From the NCBI GenBank assembly GCA_905397405.1, contig CAJPVJ010000049.1:1-51889 (forward strand): 51,889 nt of DNA, read 5' to 3'. The position numbers and the translations under genes are program-made. Below are positions 11,431 through 24,089 of this stretch, in pieces. Numbering within the stretch: position 1 is the first letter of the stretch; each line of letters starts with the position of its first letter. The stretch comes from Oppiella nova. Its lineage: Eukaryota > Arthropoda > Arachnida > Sarcoptiformes > Oppiidae. The notes beneath the pieces are model-generated. The model saw only the letters and a list, made by a program, of their open reading frames with translations. It did no database searches and was not told the origin of the DNA.

Positions 11431-14400
11431 AGTTTACAGGAGTTGACCGATGGATTCATTTCAAAATGTGGTCGCGATATCACATGAGGTGCACATTACA
11501 GACAACACATCCTTTCATAGTATCACTAAATGAGTAGAAATAAGAAGAATTGTATAAAAATATGCATTAAATGGGTATTTGAAGCGATGATGGCATGAAT
11601 GAGACAAGTGGTGGGCTTTGTATGAGTATAAAGTTATAAAGTATATACTCGACTGGTATAAAGTTGCCGTAAATGTGGAAGTGGTGTAAACTGAATATAA
11701 ACTGAATACTTGCTTTCAAATACTCGATACGAATCTATATTCACATAAAGGAGGGGCAGGCAATCACACTCAGCATTAAATGTGTAAATCTCGCCAATGG
11801 GGCAACAATTGGGCGGCAATCAAATCAAAGCTTTTTTCAGGGAATACAAAAAAGTCACCCGAAGAACACCGCACAAGAATAGAGGCATTTAATGCCCTAA
11901 AGGACTTCAACTTATATATGAATATTATTTTTTACCCAAAATAGTGATGGAGATGAAGAAGCAAATTACACGTTACTATTGCCTCCATTAGATTCACTGT
12001 CTCTTATGTGGCTTTTTTACCATTTTTACTTAAACTTAACAAAAACGACTAAAATTTGCAAAACCACTACCTATAGTGGGACGTGAGAAAGCAATTTTCG
12101 GGACAAAAACGTCTCAAAACAACATATTTTGAGTGTTAATGCGATTTCACATTTTGCACAATCGATTGACTGCGAAAAAAGTTTAATATTCTATACAAAA
12201 AACATTGACTTCAATACTAACTGCAAATTGAAAGATTGGAAAATAAATATAAATAAAATATAATTATAATTTTGGTTATTTGTTTGGAAAAAATTTCTAT
12301 TTTCCCTAAAGCATAGATAATAAACAAATAGTTTTTCAAACATTTATGAACATAAGTTTGGCTCAAAGAACTCAATGCTATTAAATAGTAATAGCCGTCT
12401 GTATTGAGCAAATCATTTAAGGGATTGAAAATAAACAGAATTTTATGCAATGCTATAGATATTCAGAGATATAATAAACATAAACGAAATTAATTGAATT
12501 TAACTGATCGGTGTCTAACTTAGATAAAAACGAGCAAAACTGTTGTTTGCAGTGAATAGGCATAGAAGTGGCCAAACAATTCTCATAGCAATTGTACAGT
12601 TGCACAGGTATGATAATCATAATAATTTAACTGTCAGGATTACCTCTCACGCCCATCACTTCATTGAATGGACTTTTTGTTTTGCAATACTAATAAAAAG
12701 CGATGCGAACACAAAAATGCATCTCTCAATCGTTTTTCATAACTTAAATATCTGCCAGTAATGACTGCCATATTCTTATGGGCCCTGTTCTCTGAGCACC
12801 GCCTGATTTATATTTCGATTGTAAAAACGTCTAAATTCTCAAACTTTTTCTTATATTACATTAGTTTTTGACTTTTTTCTAAACATTAAAACTTGAGCCT
12901 ACGTACAAGTGTTTGCAGGGATTGCATACATCCAGGACTGACTACCAGTTCAGCAGTTAGTCTAAGATTCAGTGCTTTCGGATGAATTCATAAGCGAATG
13001 AGAAAGTGACCATAAATCGTAAGCTCACAAAATTTATAACTTATTAAAAACAAAAGAAATAGACAAAAGTGTTAACTCTTTTCTCTAAACTTTTAGTGTT
13101 TCACTATTTTAAGGCATTAAATAAAGCTTTTGCGGCTCTCATATCAGTTTGAGAGCATTTATTACTAAAACCTACAAAATATGAGTTGTATTCCTATAAT
13201 TACAATTGTCTGGGAATGTGGTGCAGCTCTGGTCAGACACTATCAGACACTGAAGCACATAATCAATACACTACTACTGTATAATCCTGTAGTGTTTGGA
13301 GTGAAGAGTAAGATTGAAATGCGTTCACTGGTTGTGAACAGTGGCTCAACAGCTCATCCCTGATGTGTGATGTGTTAGAGTGAGGCTAATGTAGTGATGC
13401 GAACATCTGGTGCTCATTTCAATTTCATATTATAAGCGCTCCAACAAATGCAAAGCAAATCATAATTTTGATTCTAGTATTAACAGCGATGAGCAGTCAT
13501 TCCCTATCAAATTTGACTCAATCACTGGCAAATGAGCCAAACCCTGGCTTTGGCTCTTTTGGTTGCCTAATACCCTCTCCCGTCTCTGTCTGCCTAACCT
13601 GTGATCTGCTGTCAGTTCTCTATTTTAAGTGATTTTTAATTCATTTTTTCTTTTTTTATTATTTATAATGCAATTGAAAAGAAGAGCACATTTGCATTTA
13701 AATGCAATAAAAGACATAAAATAATAACTGCGATAATGTGGACAAAAGACATCCTGATGGTGATGGTGGGGATGAGGGGACGGTACGGATGCTTAAAGTC
13801 TCAGTTTATTTAAATAATAATAAATTGCGCAAAAAAAGAAGTTCACAAAAGTTTGTTAATTAAGAAAGTGTGCGACTCTTAAAACACAGCCTTTAGATCG
13901 TTATACACTATTATAATGCTTATAGAGCACTGGTATGTTTTGCGGTCAACTGATTATATTCATGAGTAGTCAATCGGAAAATTGTGTCTTACGATCCGTT
14001 ACTGAAAGGGTCACTCAAATAGAGGGAATCCAGTTTGGATGGGATGGGATGACACCACAGCCACAACACTCGCATCTAATCTCATTCTCTGCAACTATTA
14101 AGTCATATAACTGGAGGCTATTCCAAGCATTTTTTGTTTAAAAATTTTCAAATGAGAAAAAGACTCTTTTGGTTGTGGAGGTCATGGGAGAGGTTATCCT
14201 TACGAAACATACGAAACAACAATTTTATGTAAAAACGCACGCAATTCCACACTAATGTCTTCATGTCGCCAACTCTACCTCCTCTACCTCTGCCACCACA
14301 ACACCACAGCCTCACACACTCTACTCCAATGCCATCACTGGCATCACTACCTCCGAGCACATCTCACACAAAAGTGCAACAAAGAGGTAGACCAGCAAAC

Positions 14401-15180
14401 AGTGCACTATCAGTGATGCCAATGATCAAAGGGATGGGACAGGCATGGCAATGATGTCAGTGACACTTTGCATGTCTTAAGATTTATGTGAATCTTATCC
14501 ATTCCTACATCTTATAGACAATCAACACAACACTACTTATAATAGACTCAACTGTTGACAAACTTAATGGAGTCTAAAATTATTTCATACTTTCCTCCTA
14601 TTATTTTCCAGTAAACTGAACCGGAAAACCATAGTTTGCCACTCAATTCAAGCGCGTGTATATGTGTGTAAAGGTTAAATGCGGTAATGGAGGCGATAGA
14701 GGACAGACACCCACTATATTACTGCTTATATAACCGTTTAAGTGAAGTTGAATTCATTTCTATTCTCAAGTGCTTCTCGAGGCGGAGTTCCACTCAATTC
14801 TATTCAATGAAAGACTTAAGGGTTTAGAAGATCTGCTATTTTTATATTAAATAATTTGGAAAAAAGCTTTTTTTATATTAAAAAAATTAAATGTCAATTG
14901 AGAGACAAATGCATGCGATGTGTATGTGTTTGCAAACTGTGCAAAGTGTGTAAACTTGTCAGTTAGCAATCCCTAAGGCTATACCAGTGAGGTTTGGGAC
15001 GAAAAGCATAGGAACGGGAGGAAAGGGAGGAAAGGAAAGGAAATTGCTAATTTATTTATTCCCATAGAATCGTAATCGTGATGAAATAAAAAGACACAAA
15101 ATTTTGCTCAACACTTGAATGTAATTCTGGGCATAAAATACATGCAAAGAAACAAAAAGCTATCAAAGCTATCATTAGGA

Positions 15181-15201
15181 AGAGAGAGGAGAGAGAAGAG
15201 A

Positions 15202-15266
<65 letters not shown>
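15181..15266. repeat. (GA)n microsatellite
   Basis: An imperfect GA array of about 86 bp, with GGA and GAAGA interruptions at both ends. Confidence 0.95.
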
Positions 15267-16826
15267 TTTGGGCAAAACTGAGAGAAAAAATTACAAATTA
15301 TGAAACATTAAAACAGAGTCTCTATTAGTGTACAGAATTCAAGTATTCGTTCTCATGAGAGGTCAAAATCCTTTTCTTATTGCTTTCTTATATAATATTT
15401 ATATATATGTTTGCACTGCATATGTAGTGTACATATGAGTTGTCTCAACACACAATCACTAGAGCCACTCGTTTGAACATTTGTTAAGCTCTTTATAAGA
15501 CTTCATAAGATTCGCAATATTTTCCGTATTGAGAGAAGTATTGAGAGAAGTGGTGATTGTGATGGAGGCTGTGATTGGCCTTGAATTGGCTGCCTGTGAA
15601 TGCTGTGAATGCTATGCAAACATCATATATGCCTCGTTTGACAGCAGATTTCTTTTTGGCGAACACTCGTAGCCTTTGTTGTGTTGTTTTAACGCAGTGG
15701 TGATCGCACTGTTAGCTCAGGAGTTACTTGACATGAGGCAAAAATGTTGTGAAAAAGGGGCTGCAAATCACCAAAAAATCTAATGGTTATTGTCCTTGGA
15801 TTCCAATCATACAACAGAATAATGTATGAACGCGGAGGGGACAATCATTTTACTCATTTGCCACTATTTAGGGGAAAATTATTGCATCAAAAACTCGTTT
15901 CCTCATTCAAATTGAAGGAAATTAAGTAGAAGTCGGTATCAAAGTTGCCATTTATGCTAAACATTATGAATATATACAAATATTGGTCTTAAATGCAAAT
16001 CACAACTCAAATTCGCAAATCTTTGCACCGGGAGAGAGGGAATGCCATTATTTTGTCAATTTTATGGAAAATACATTTCGGTTTGTATATCATTAGGAAT
16101 TCAAACAGAAGTGAATTTATTTTTTCATAAAAATACCAAATAATGTGAAGAATGAGTGAAAATCGTCCGTATCTTCTGAATAATAGTTGGCTTTGAAGCG
16201 AAACATCTGCTAATATGCGGACTCCTATTGATAACCGCATTCATAGCTTTGATAAATGCGAGAAAAATGTATAATTCTTTGCTTTTTTGGTAATAGCGTT
16301 ATATTTGCGAAACAGAATCGCACTGTTAGGTTAGGTTAGGACAGATATATCGGTCCTCTTTGGATGGCTGATAGCGGGGCTTATTATATATATTATATAA
16401 TATGCATTTATAAGTTTCACTGTTATAGAGGGTTTCTCTTAAAAGCCAAGCCTTAGATATAAGTTGTGTTTATGAATAAAAAGCCAGTCTTTTGTATGAC
16501 TAAGCAATTGGTGTGTTTGGTGTTTGGCGCTGTTGGCACTGCTCACTGTTGGCTATGTTTACCGATTTTTGATTAAAATTCAACTTTTAAACCCAACTAA
16601 AAGAGGAAATTTGGTGGCAGTTCTGCAGCTGGAGTTACAGTCAGTAATCGCCTTATTATTAATGGAGGATATGATCCAAAACTCTCTTTTTCTCGTTTTT
16701 TAGAAACACTTTCTTTTTTACTAAATATAATTCTTGAAAGAGGGGAACGCAAGGGGTCTATAATAGAATCATTTGTCAGTATTATGTACTCTATATTGTT
16801 ATACAGTTTTGTGCAAATTAGACGAT

Positions 16827-16897
16827 AGGGGAGAGAGAGAGAGAGAGAGAGAGGGAGGGAGGGAGAGAGAGAGAGAGCGAGAGAGAGAGAGAGAGGA
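16827..16897. repeat. (GA)n microsatellite
   Basis: A GA array of about 70 bp with GGGA and CGAG interruptions. Confidence 0.95.
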
Positions 16898-17980
16898 GCA
16901 CATCCGCATAAATGCAAATTTTTTATTCTCACTCATCATTTTATAACTTATATTTGGATATAATCTTTCTTAGTGTTGGCGCTCATACTAGTGCTCCAGT
17001 GTTGAGCTCTGAGACCCTCTTTACGAATATATTATGGAAACATTAGAGCGCTGTATGTCTTAAAAAATTGAGAGTCAAAAGCAATGGTTTTCTTTTGTTG
17101 TTATCTTTATAGCAATGCATACAATACTGTCATAAATGTTAGATAACATGTGCTCTCTATAACGGAAATGTCATTTTGCAAAAGACAACAACAATAATAG
17201 AAATAATAATGAGTTCAACAGTTCCAGCATTTTCAACAGTTTCCTTTTGATATCATAATCTGCAGCTGTTTTGCTATTTTGCTCTTTTACTATGAATTCA
17301 TCAGAAAATCGTCTCAAAACAAAAAGAAAAATAAAATAAAAGTTTAATTTAGTAACGCTTTAATAGACGCACTTGAAAACTATGTTCACAAATGTGCGCT
17401 ATTGCACCTGCATACTATACTGCATATGCCCAGGCACAAACATACTTTAAATATAAAATATACTTTTAAATTAGTGAATATATTTATGTGTGAAATGTTT
17501 AATGAATTTCTAATCTTTCTCGATTATATCAAAACATTTTCATTTTAATTAATATTTGCAAACATTCTTTCGTTGATTGTTTATCTATGAGAAGAATATT
17601 CTTTAGAAATCCGTTTAATTAAATTGATCTCAAAAGTGATGAGTATCTAATGTACGAATTTTATTGAAACCAGACTACTATATTATTAATTTGCATTTAA
17701 ATGAAAGTTTTTCATTCGTGTATAGTTTATTGTGAACTCAGACGAGTAAAACTTAAAAATTAATAATTTTCAAGTTATTCAAAAATCACTTTTGAGTGAA
17801 AATTTCCAATTTATAGTCAATGGTTTCATTAAAAAATGTGAGACAAGCCGTGAATTTAAAGATTATGTTTTAAAATATTTAAGAATAAAATCTATAAAAA
17901 TGGCATTTCTTTACTGTCGATGTTAAGTGTGAGAAATATTGCATTTCTTTGACAATCGGGGGGTAATAGTGAACACAAAT

Positions 17981-18050
17981 AAAGATTTAATACATGTTTT
18001 TCTTATTTATGTAAAGATTTAATACATGTTTTTCTTATTTATGTAAAGAT
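17981..18050. repeat. 32-bp tandem repeat, about 2.2 copies
   Basis: Two identical adjacent 32-bp units (17981-18012 and 18013-18044, each starting AAAGATTTAATACATG) and the first bases of a third. A simple local duplication in AT-rich DNA. Confidence 0.9.
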
Positions 18051-21000
18051 TATGAATTGTTGTAAGTTTTTGGGTAACTTTTACAAAAAAGTTTATAAAG
18101 AATTTCAGACGTTTAGTGCTATAAATATGAAAATACTTTTGAAAAATATTTCCCAAAATTAATGTAAATTTACTTGAAGTATGTTTAGATGCATTGCTTC
18201 CCAAACACTATTTATCGCATTTAAGCATAAATTCTGTTACAAAACATACAAACACTTTATTGTTATAACAAATTATTCAATGAACTCGTCTCTCGATTGA
18301 ATAAAAAGAATTTTTCGAAAAAGAAAACTAAAATAAAAAACATATTTTATACTATTTCAAAAAATAATAATAAAAGCAATAAATGAATAAAAGTGAATAA
18401 AAAAGTCTATTTAGAAAACAGAACCTAAAGTGAAGTAACTTAATATTGCATTAAAGTATAAAACAAAACAAAACAAAAAATAAAATAAAAGATGAAATGA
18501 GAAAATTAGAGTTTTTTCAGAAAGCAATCAAAATTTTAAATTAAGCCGAAGGGTGTATATGTGTGTTGGATATATTAATATACATAACATTGGCAGACAT
18601 TGTGTTACATTTGAAAGCATTATTATTATTAGAAAATAAAGATTCCATTAATATTGAAAATGTGCCGAAACTTTGACATAAAAAGCCTTTAAGGCATATG
18701 TTTGTACACATGTGTGGCTCTGAGATAAAACTGAGAAAACTTTTCACTAAAATGAGAAACCAAAGAAATCTGTACTCAAACCTAAATCTATTAAAATCTA
18801 TAAATTTCAAACACTTATGTTATGAAACTCAATAAATTTAATATTAGAAAATAATGATCACATGTATTCTCGAAAAATTTTTGTTTAATTAAACTTTTTT
18901 GAACATTCATCTATTCATCGCATAAAAATGCATAACTTCCTCAAAAAAAAGTTAAAATAATAATCAAAACTATCGATTTACAAGCCATTAGTTAGTCTTA
19001 ATAGTATTGTATCAAATTGACGATAAAAACATTTGAAAGTTTGCTGGAATTTAACACAATATGAATTAAATAAAAGTGAAATTGTAATCGAAATTATTGT
19101 TTGCCGATTCATCATATAAAACAACTATCATAGGCAGTAAATATTGACATTTGTCTCAAATAAATTGATTGTCTCAAACATTTAAGAAGTACATGTATTA
19201 AATAATTATACAAAATTAATTTAGTTTAAATTGTCTTCAACTGTCGGAATGTTTTGGCATAAAAGGATAAACAAATTAAATGCTGTATTTACTACTATTT
19301 ACTGTTAGTCTAAGTATATAATGACCATTATTTGGGTTAAGTAAGCAAACGAGACCAACACTTAACTTACATAACAGGTCAGAAAGTATTAAGCGTATAG
19401 CTTATTGAAATAACATTTAGTTTGATACCAGTATAAAAGCAAAAGGTATGCAAAAGGGAGGTTTAGTGCACGTTTCCAAGTGTTAAGTGACTCTAAAGAC
19501 TAATACAATACAAGATTTGGTTTTATATACCTTCTCCTACATAAGCATCACTTTATCAAATTGATGAGAAAATGCCATCATTTGTATATATGATGTATAT
19601 ATGCATGTAATATGTATCCACATTCGCAATACTTATTAAAAAGGTATATATAATTGTCATATAATTAAAAAACTTAAGTCAACATTAAATTTGGTCGTAA
19701 TTATAATAAAATGTTTTTTTTGATGAAATTTGAATTAATAATCAAATGCAAATATTCTGTGAGACTGTGAGTGAAAGTGAGATTATAGTGAGCACTGTAT
19801 TGCATGGATTGCATGTGCAAAGCATATCGGAGAGTGTGGTGCGAATCGTGACCCAACCCAATCACTTGTGAGCAAATAGTTTCACTTTAATGCAAGAATT
19901 ATGCATAGAGTGAATGCATTGAAATAATGATGCCTGAGCACAGTATTACTATATTGGCATTCATTGCAATTGCCATCAAATAAACCATCAAACCAGCAGT
20001 CAATGTATTGAATAGCCGTAAGAAATGGCAAATAATGAAACATTACTTTCTATAACATTGATATTATGTGCACTTTGAAGGGTTCAAAAGTTGGTTCACC
20101 GGACCATAAGTTGGTATTGAGCTCAACGTTCAACAACTTTCACTGTTTCTTAACTTCAAAAGCATAGCAATGATAGAGCACTACAAACACATCATAACAA
20201 CAAAACGACTCATATTTTTAGCAATTTTTCTCTTTTTTACACAATTCTTCTTATGTCTTAATTTTCTCCACATTTTTGCATAAATAAAGTTCAGGAATGC
20301 GTAGAAATAAAGTTGTCATAAACTTTGTTCACACAATGAATGTGTTATGAAAGCAATTTTGCAAAACACTTGCACTAAATTTAGCTCAGAATTAGACAAT
20401 TGTGTTTGAGCTCACAGAGAAAGTTTGGTAAAATCTCGGATAAAGTGCAGTTAATTAGCTGTTCATATATTTGCCAGCAATAGACGCGGAAATAGCAAAT
20501 TATAGCAAGACTTAAGGCTTGGGATAAGCGAGCGCTCAAACTATCAGCGCTATAAGCAGTCAAAATGTTCGCTTTGTTTATAGTTTAATTTTTAATTAAG
20601 GGCTGGTTTGAGACGACTTTGAGTCCGTGCGCAGTGTTTGAAATACTTTATAGTGCTTGGGTATGGTTGGTATGAGAGATAGTAAAGTGACTCTGTGCCT
20701 ACCTGTCCCTTTTCTATCAATACCCCCAAAACATACCATTTTCCAATCTAAGGAAACAGATCAGCAAAAAAAATAATTTTTGATAAAAAATATCCTAAAC
20801 TCTCGAAAATAAAAGTCTGTGTTACCAGTGTTGGGAAAGTTATCTCTAATTCATTCAATGGTTTCAAATTTATGAGAAATGAATGTGAAGTAAACTTTCG
20901 TTTTTTAACACATGACTGAAATGGACTTTAAAATAAAAAAGCGATCTATAGATAGAATATAAAACTGCAAATTCTGAACTATAGAAACGGCTTTTTTTGT

Positions 21001-21076
21001 ATAAAAGTAAAAAAGGGAGAAAAAGGGGTGCATTTCATTTGGAATCATAAGTTTGCATAACTGAAAGTGTCGGCAA

Positions 21077-21102
21077 TCTCTCTCTCTCTCTCTCTCTCTC
21101 TC
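21077..21102. repeat. (CT)n microsatellite, copy in first block
   Basis: A CT array inside the duplicated block. The matching array in the second copy (21722-21755) is longer, which is typical of an allelic length difference. Confidence 0.95.
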
Positions 21103-21717
21103 GCAAACATCTGTTGTAGGGCTGACTAAATTTGGGAAAATGAATCCAAGGGTTATAAAAAAGGGCACACAATCTATAGAATGATTTTTATATATTTTGA
21201 GTCATTACAAGCGAAACAAATATCAAATTAAAAATTAATTCCCGACCAAACTCTGCTGAAACTCAGGCACGCGTCACAAACTTTATGAAATATCACGAAC
21301 CCATACCAACCATACTCTCTATCATTTCACTGTCTGTGTGCCTACCTGTCCCTTTTCTATCAATACCCCCCCAAAACATACCATTTTCCAATCTAAGGAA
21401 ACAGATCAGCAAAAAAATAATTTTTGATAAAAAATATCCTAAACTCTCGAAAATGAAAGTCTGTGTTACCAGTGTTGGGAAAGTTATCTCTAATTCATTC
21501 AATGGTTTCAAATTTATGAGAAATGAATGTGAAGTAAACTTTCGTTTTTTTGAACACATGACTGAAATGGACTTTAAAATAAAAAAGCGATCTATAGATA
21601 GAATATAAAACTGCAAATTCTGAACTATAGAAACGGCTTTTTTGTATAAAAGTAAAAAAGGGAGAAAAAGGGGTGCATTTCATTTGGAATCATAAGTTTG
21701 CATAACTGAAAGTGTCG

Positions 21718-21721
<4 letters not shown>

Positions 21722-21755
<34 letters not shown>
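21722..21755. repeat. (CT)n microsatellite, copy in second block
   Basis: Counterpart of the array at 21077-21102 in the second copy of the duplicated block. Confidence 0.95.
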
Positions 21756-21758
<3 letters not shown>

Positions 21759-22023
21759 AACATCTGTTGTAGGGCTGACTAAATTTGGGAAAATGAATCC
21801 AAGGGTTATAAAAAAGGGCACACAATCTATAGAATGATTTTTATATATTTTGAGTCATGTCTTCCCTCGTGGGATCATTTCTAAGGAAAGTGTATATACA
21901 GTATGAAAGCGATTATATTATATAAAACTCCTTTTTTGCCATAAAGAGTAGCAAAAAAGCAGTGAAAGCAGTGGCACAGCAGCTGTTAAATGGGTAGAGG
22001 ATTGGGAAGACGCACGGCTTGTA

Positions 22024-22027
<4 letters not shown>

Positions 22028-22063
<36 letters not shown>
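22028..22063. repeat. (CT)n microsatellite
   Basis: A pure CT array of about 18 units, about 170 bp downstream of the duplicated block. Confidence 0.95.
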
Positions 22064-22067
<4 letters not shown>

Positions 22068-22794
22068 AGTAGTGATGGGCTCAATAGTGACGATCCAAAG
22101 GGGGGCCAAATGCCAAATATTATATTGTGCTCTGACTGCAAAAGTTTCGGATGAATGTATTTTTGTGCAATAGTTTGCGATAAGCCCTCGATCTAAAGGG
22201 AATACTATTTTTATAATTTTTTGGATCGAACACCAAAATCCTTGTTATTCTTGAATAACACCACAGATGAGGACAAAAGAGAAAAGAATCTTAAAATAAA
22301 TTTCTAATATATTCGCCACATATGAGGCTATGAAAAGACCAAACAATTTCAGATAAAAGTGCTATAATATTGTGTGACACCAACTCATCTCTAATTATGG
22401 ATATTCTCTATTCATTACTATCACTACAATCACTACCAGTTCGCTACAAATCATTACAATTGGCATCAATTGTGTTCACTTTATCATATTATATCATATA
22501 TTAATTAATCGTAACCATTGAGTGTCCACACAATCCCTGCTCTACATTACATTACATTACATTAGCAAATGCTAAACAAATCGACTCTAAAGTTATCATA
22601 AATACATAATATGTGAATAAAAACTCGCATTACATCGCACTGACAGTTCCCACGAAACAAACCCTCTCTTAAATAATAGTAACCGGTTTTTAGCAAAAAT
22701 ATAATAATCATTATCTATATATAATTATTATTAAAACAGTAAAATATAAATTTTGAAAAAATGTTCTCAATTGTGGAAAAAGAGCACTGATCAG

Positions 22795-22939
22795 TTTTCC
22801 ATTCGTGTAATTCAAGCGCCAAACCTGAGAGCAACTGATTTGGATGAATGTATTACTATTTTCACTCATATTGAGTCTCATTTAGATGTGAAGCAAAAGA
22901 TATTTGTTGAAATTGGTTTGCGTAGAAAATCAATGATAG
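22795..22939 (+). CDS. Possible orphan exon, unknown protein
   Basis: An open 145-bp stretch bounded by a possible acceptor (CACTGATCAG/TTT) and a good donor (ATAG/GTACGA). It encodes FSIRVIQAPNLRATD through EIGLRRKSMIG, a composition more protein-like than the surrounding AT-rich frames. The start is faintly reminiscent of a C2-domain first strand, but no domain can be assigned. No neighbouring exon with compatible phase was found. It could be an exon of an unrecognised gene, a gene remnant or chance. Confidence 0.25.
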
Positions 22940-23678
22940 GTACGAATGAATAATAAAAATAAAATTCAATAAATATTATATGGAATAGGAAGGGGAAGAG
23001 TATGGCAACAAACTTATAAGTTTAATGTGAAATAAAATGTTGCTTTTTTGCACAATATCTCTATGGAAACAATGATAAAATTGGTTAACTTTGAGCGAAC
23101 TTTGTTCACAAAACAGTACATAACGGGCTAACACTTGAAGAGGCATTTGTGCATTAATTGAATGCGAGCCATACATACTGTACTGTCTTATACATTACAT
23201 ATTGATAATGTAATCACAAGACATTAAGGCTATGAGAGGAGCATAAAAGGCATAAAAGGGTGTCTTTTGCCAATTCACTCAAACAGTGAACATTAGATAA
23301 GGCTTTCCATTTTTAGATGAGATGAGGCTTTCCCTCACCCGTTCTCTTAACTATTCATTATAACTACATTTGAGATTATGACAAACTTATGAAATATAAA
23401 CTCAATTTTATTTATATTAGAAACTCGTTGTTTTGTCGCATAAATGATTGACTCGAGTGTTGGGAAACAATAGAAGTCTTACATTAAATTCCAACAAAAG
23501 AGCAATAATTCATAACTAAATAAGCATTACATGAATAACTTGTCTCACGAAAGCGATAGTCAAATGTAAGCAAAGTTTAGTCAATAAAACTACACGAATA
23601 AAGGGTGAGCTTCAAGTTGGAGAACAAAATCCAATAACCGATAACTACAACAACAAAAACATGACAAAAATCACTTAC

Positions 23679-24089
23679 TTTTGATGTGAACTGAACTAAA
23701 AGTGAACGTAAATTCTTGCGAAGAAGAGTTGAAATTGTGGCGAAAGCCGTATGAAAATAGTTAGTATTGAATGATTACATAACGGAATCGCTGTGTGTTG
23801 GGTCGGGTGAAGAAGGCGATGATGAGAGGCTTCACAGTCCATGAATGCACTGCCAGAGAGTGAGGCAACTGAAGCAACACAGCTCTCTCGCTCTCTGGCT
23901 CTCTCTCGCGATCCCTATCCCCTCCGTTAACAAAGCGCCGCCTTTAAGAAGCATAGGAGCAATGGAGCACTGGAACACCACTGGAACACCACTGCAACTA
24001 TGGAACTGTAGACTTGGATTCACAATGTTATTGATATGTGTGTGCGCTCTCTCTTACAAATTACTACACCATTGTCTGTGTAGTCAAAG
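23679..24089. promoter_or_regulatory. GC-richer island with divergent splice donors
   Basis: About 400 bp of distinctly less AT-rich sequence in an otherwise AT-rich desert. On the minus strand its left edge is a consensus donor (CAAAA/GTAAGTG at 23678), which would suit a non-coding first exon of castor. On the plus strand its right edge is another donor (CAAAG/GTAAGC at 24090), preceded by an ATG-started open frame from 23845. This is the pattern of a divergent promoter region. It is an inference from base composition and donor sites only. Confidence 0.3.

Larger units (their letters stand above)
20565..21858. repeat. Duplicated block whose second copy starts with a complemented 127-mer
   Basis: 20692-21205 recurs as 21333-21858 with a few single-base and repeat-length differences, in a register of 641 bp at the start. 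Directly before the second copy, 21206-21332 is the base-by-base complement, not the reverse complement, of 20565-20691. See the findings: this reads as an assembly artefact and not as two genomic copies. Each copy contains a CT array. Confidence 0.93.
11431..22700. other. Non-coding region upstream of castor, part 1
   Basis: No reading frame here has recognisable protein similarity; the open frames are short and low-complexity. The region holds (GA/CT)n arrays, a 32-bp tandem repeat and one assembly-type duplication (all listed separately), and three TTAGG units at about 16325-16340. It probably contains 5' untranslated exons and enhancers of castor, but no site can be named. Confidence 0.6.

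Noticed and set aside
16325-16340. Telomere-like TTAGG repeats
   Set aside because: Only three units occur, which is compatible with chance and far too few for an interstitial telomere tract.
20565-21332. Parallel-strand pairing or some novel copying mechanism as the source of the complemented blocks
   Set aside because: Both cases have the same k-mer-like length of 127, sit exactly at the start of a near-identical second copy and coexist with other 127-bp joins. A software fault explains all of this; no biological mechanism is known.
22543-22565. ATTAC pentamer run
   Set aside because: About four units of a simple repeat with no other context.
23832-24023. Minus-strand frame starting MNPSLQFHSC
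   Set aside because: Short, no recognisable family, and it lies in the compositional island where open frames are longer by chance.
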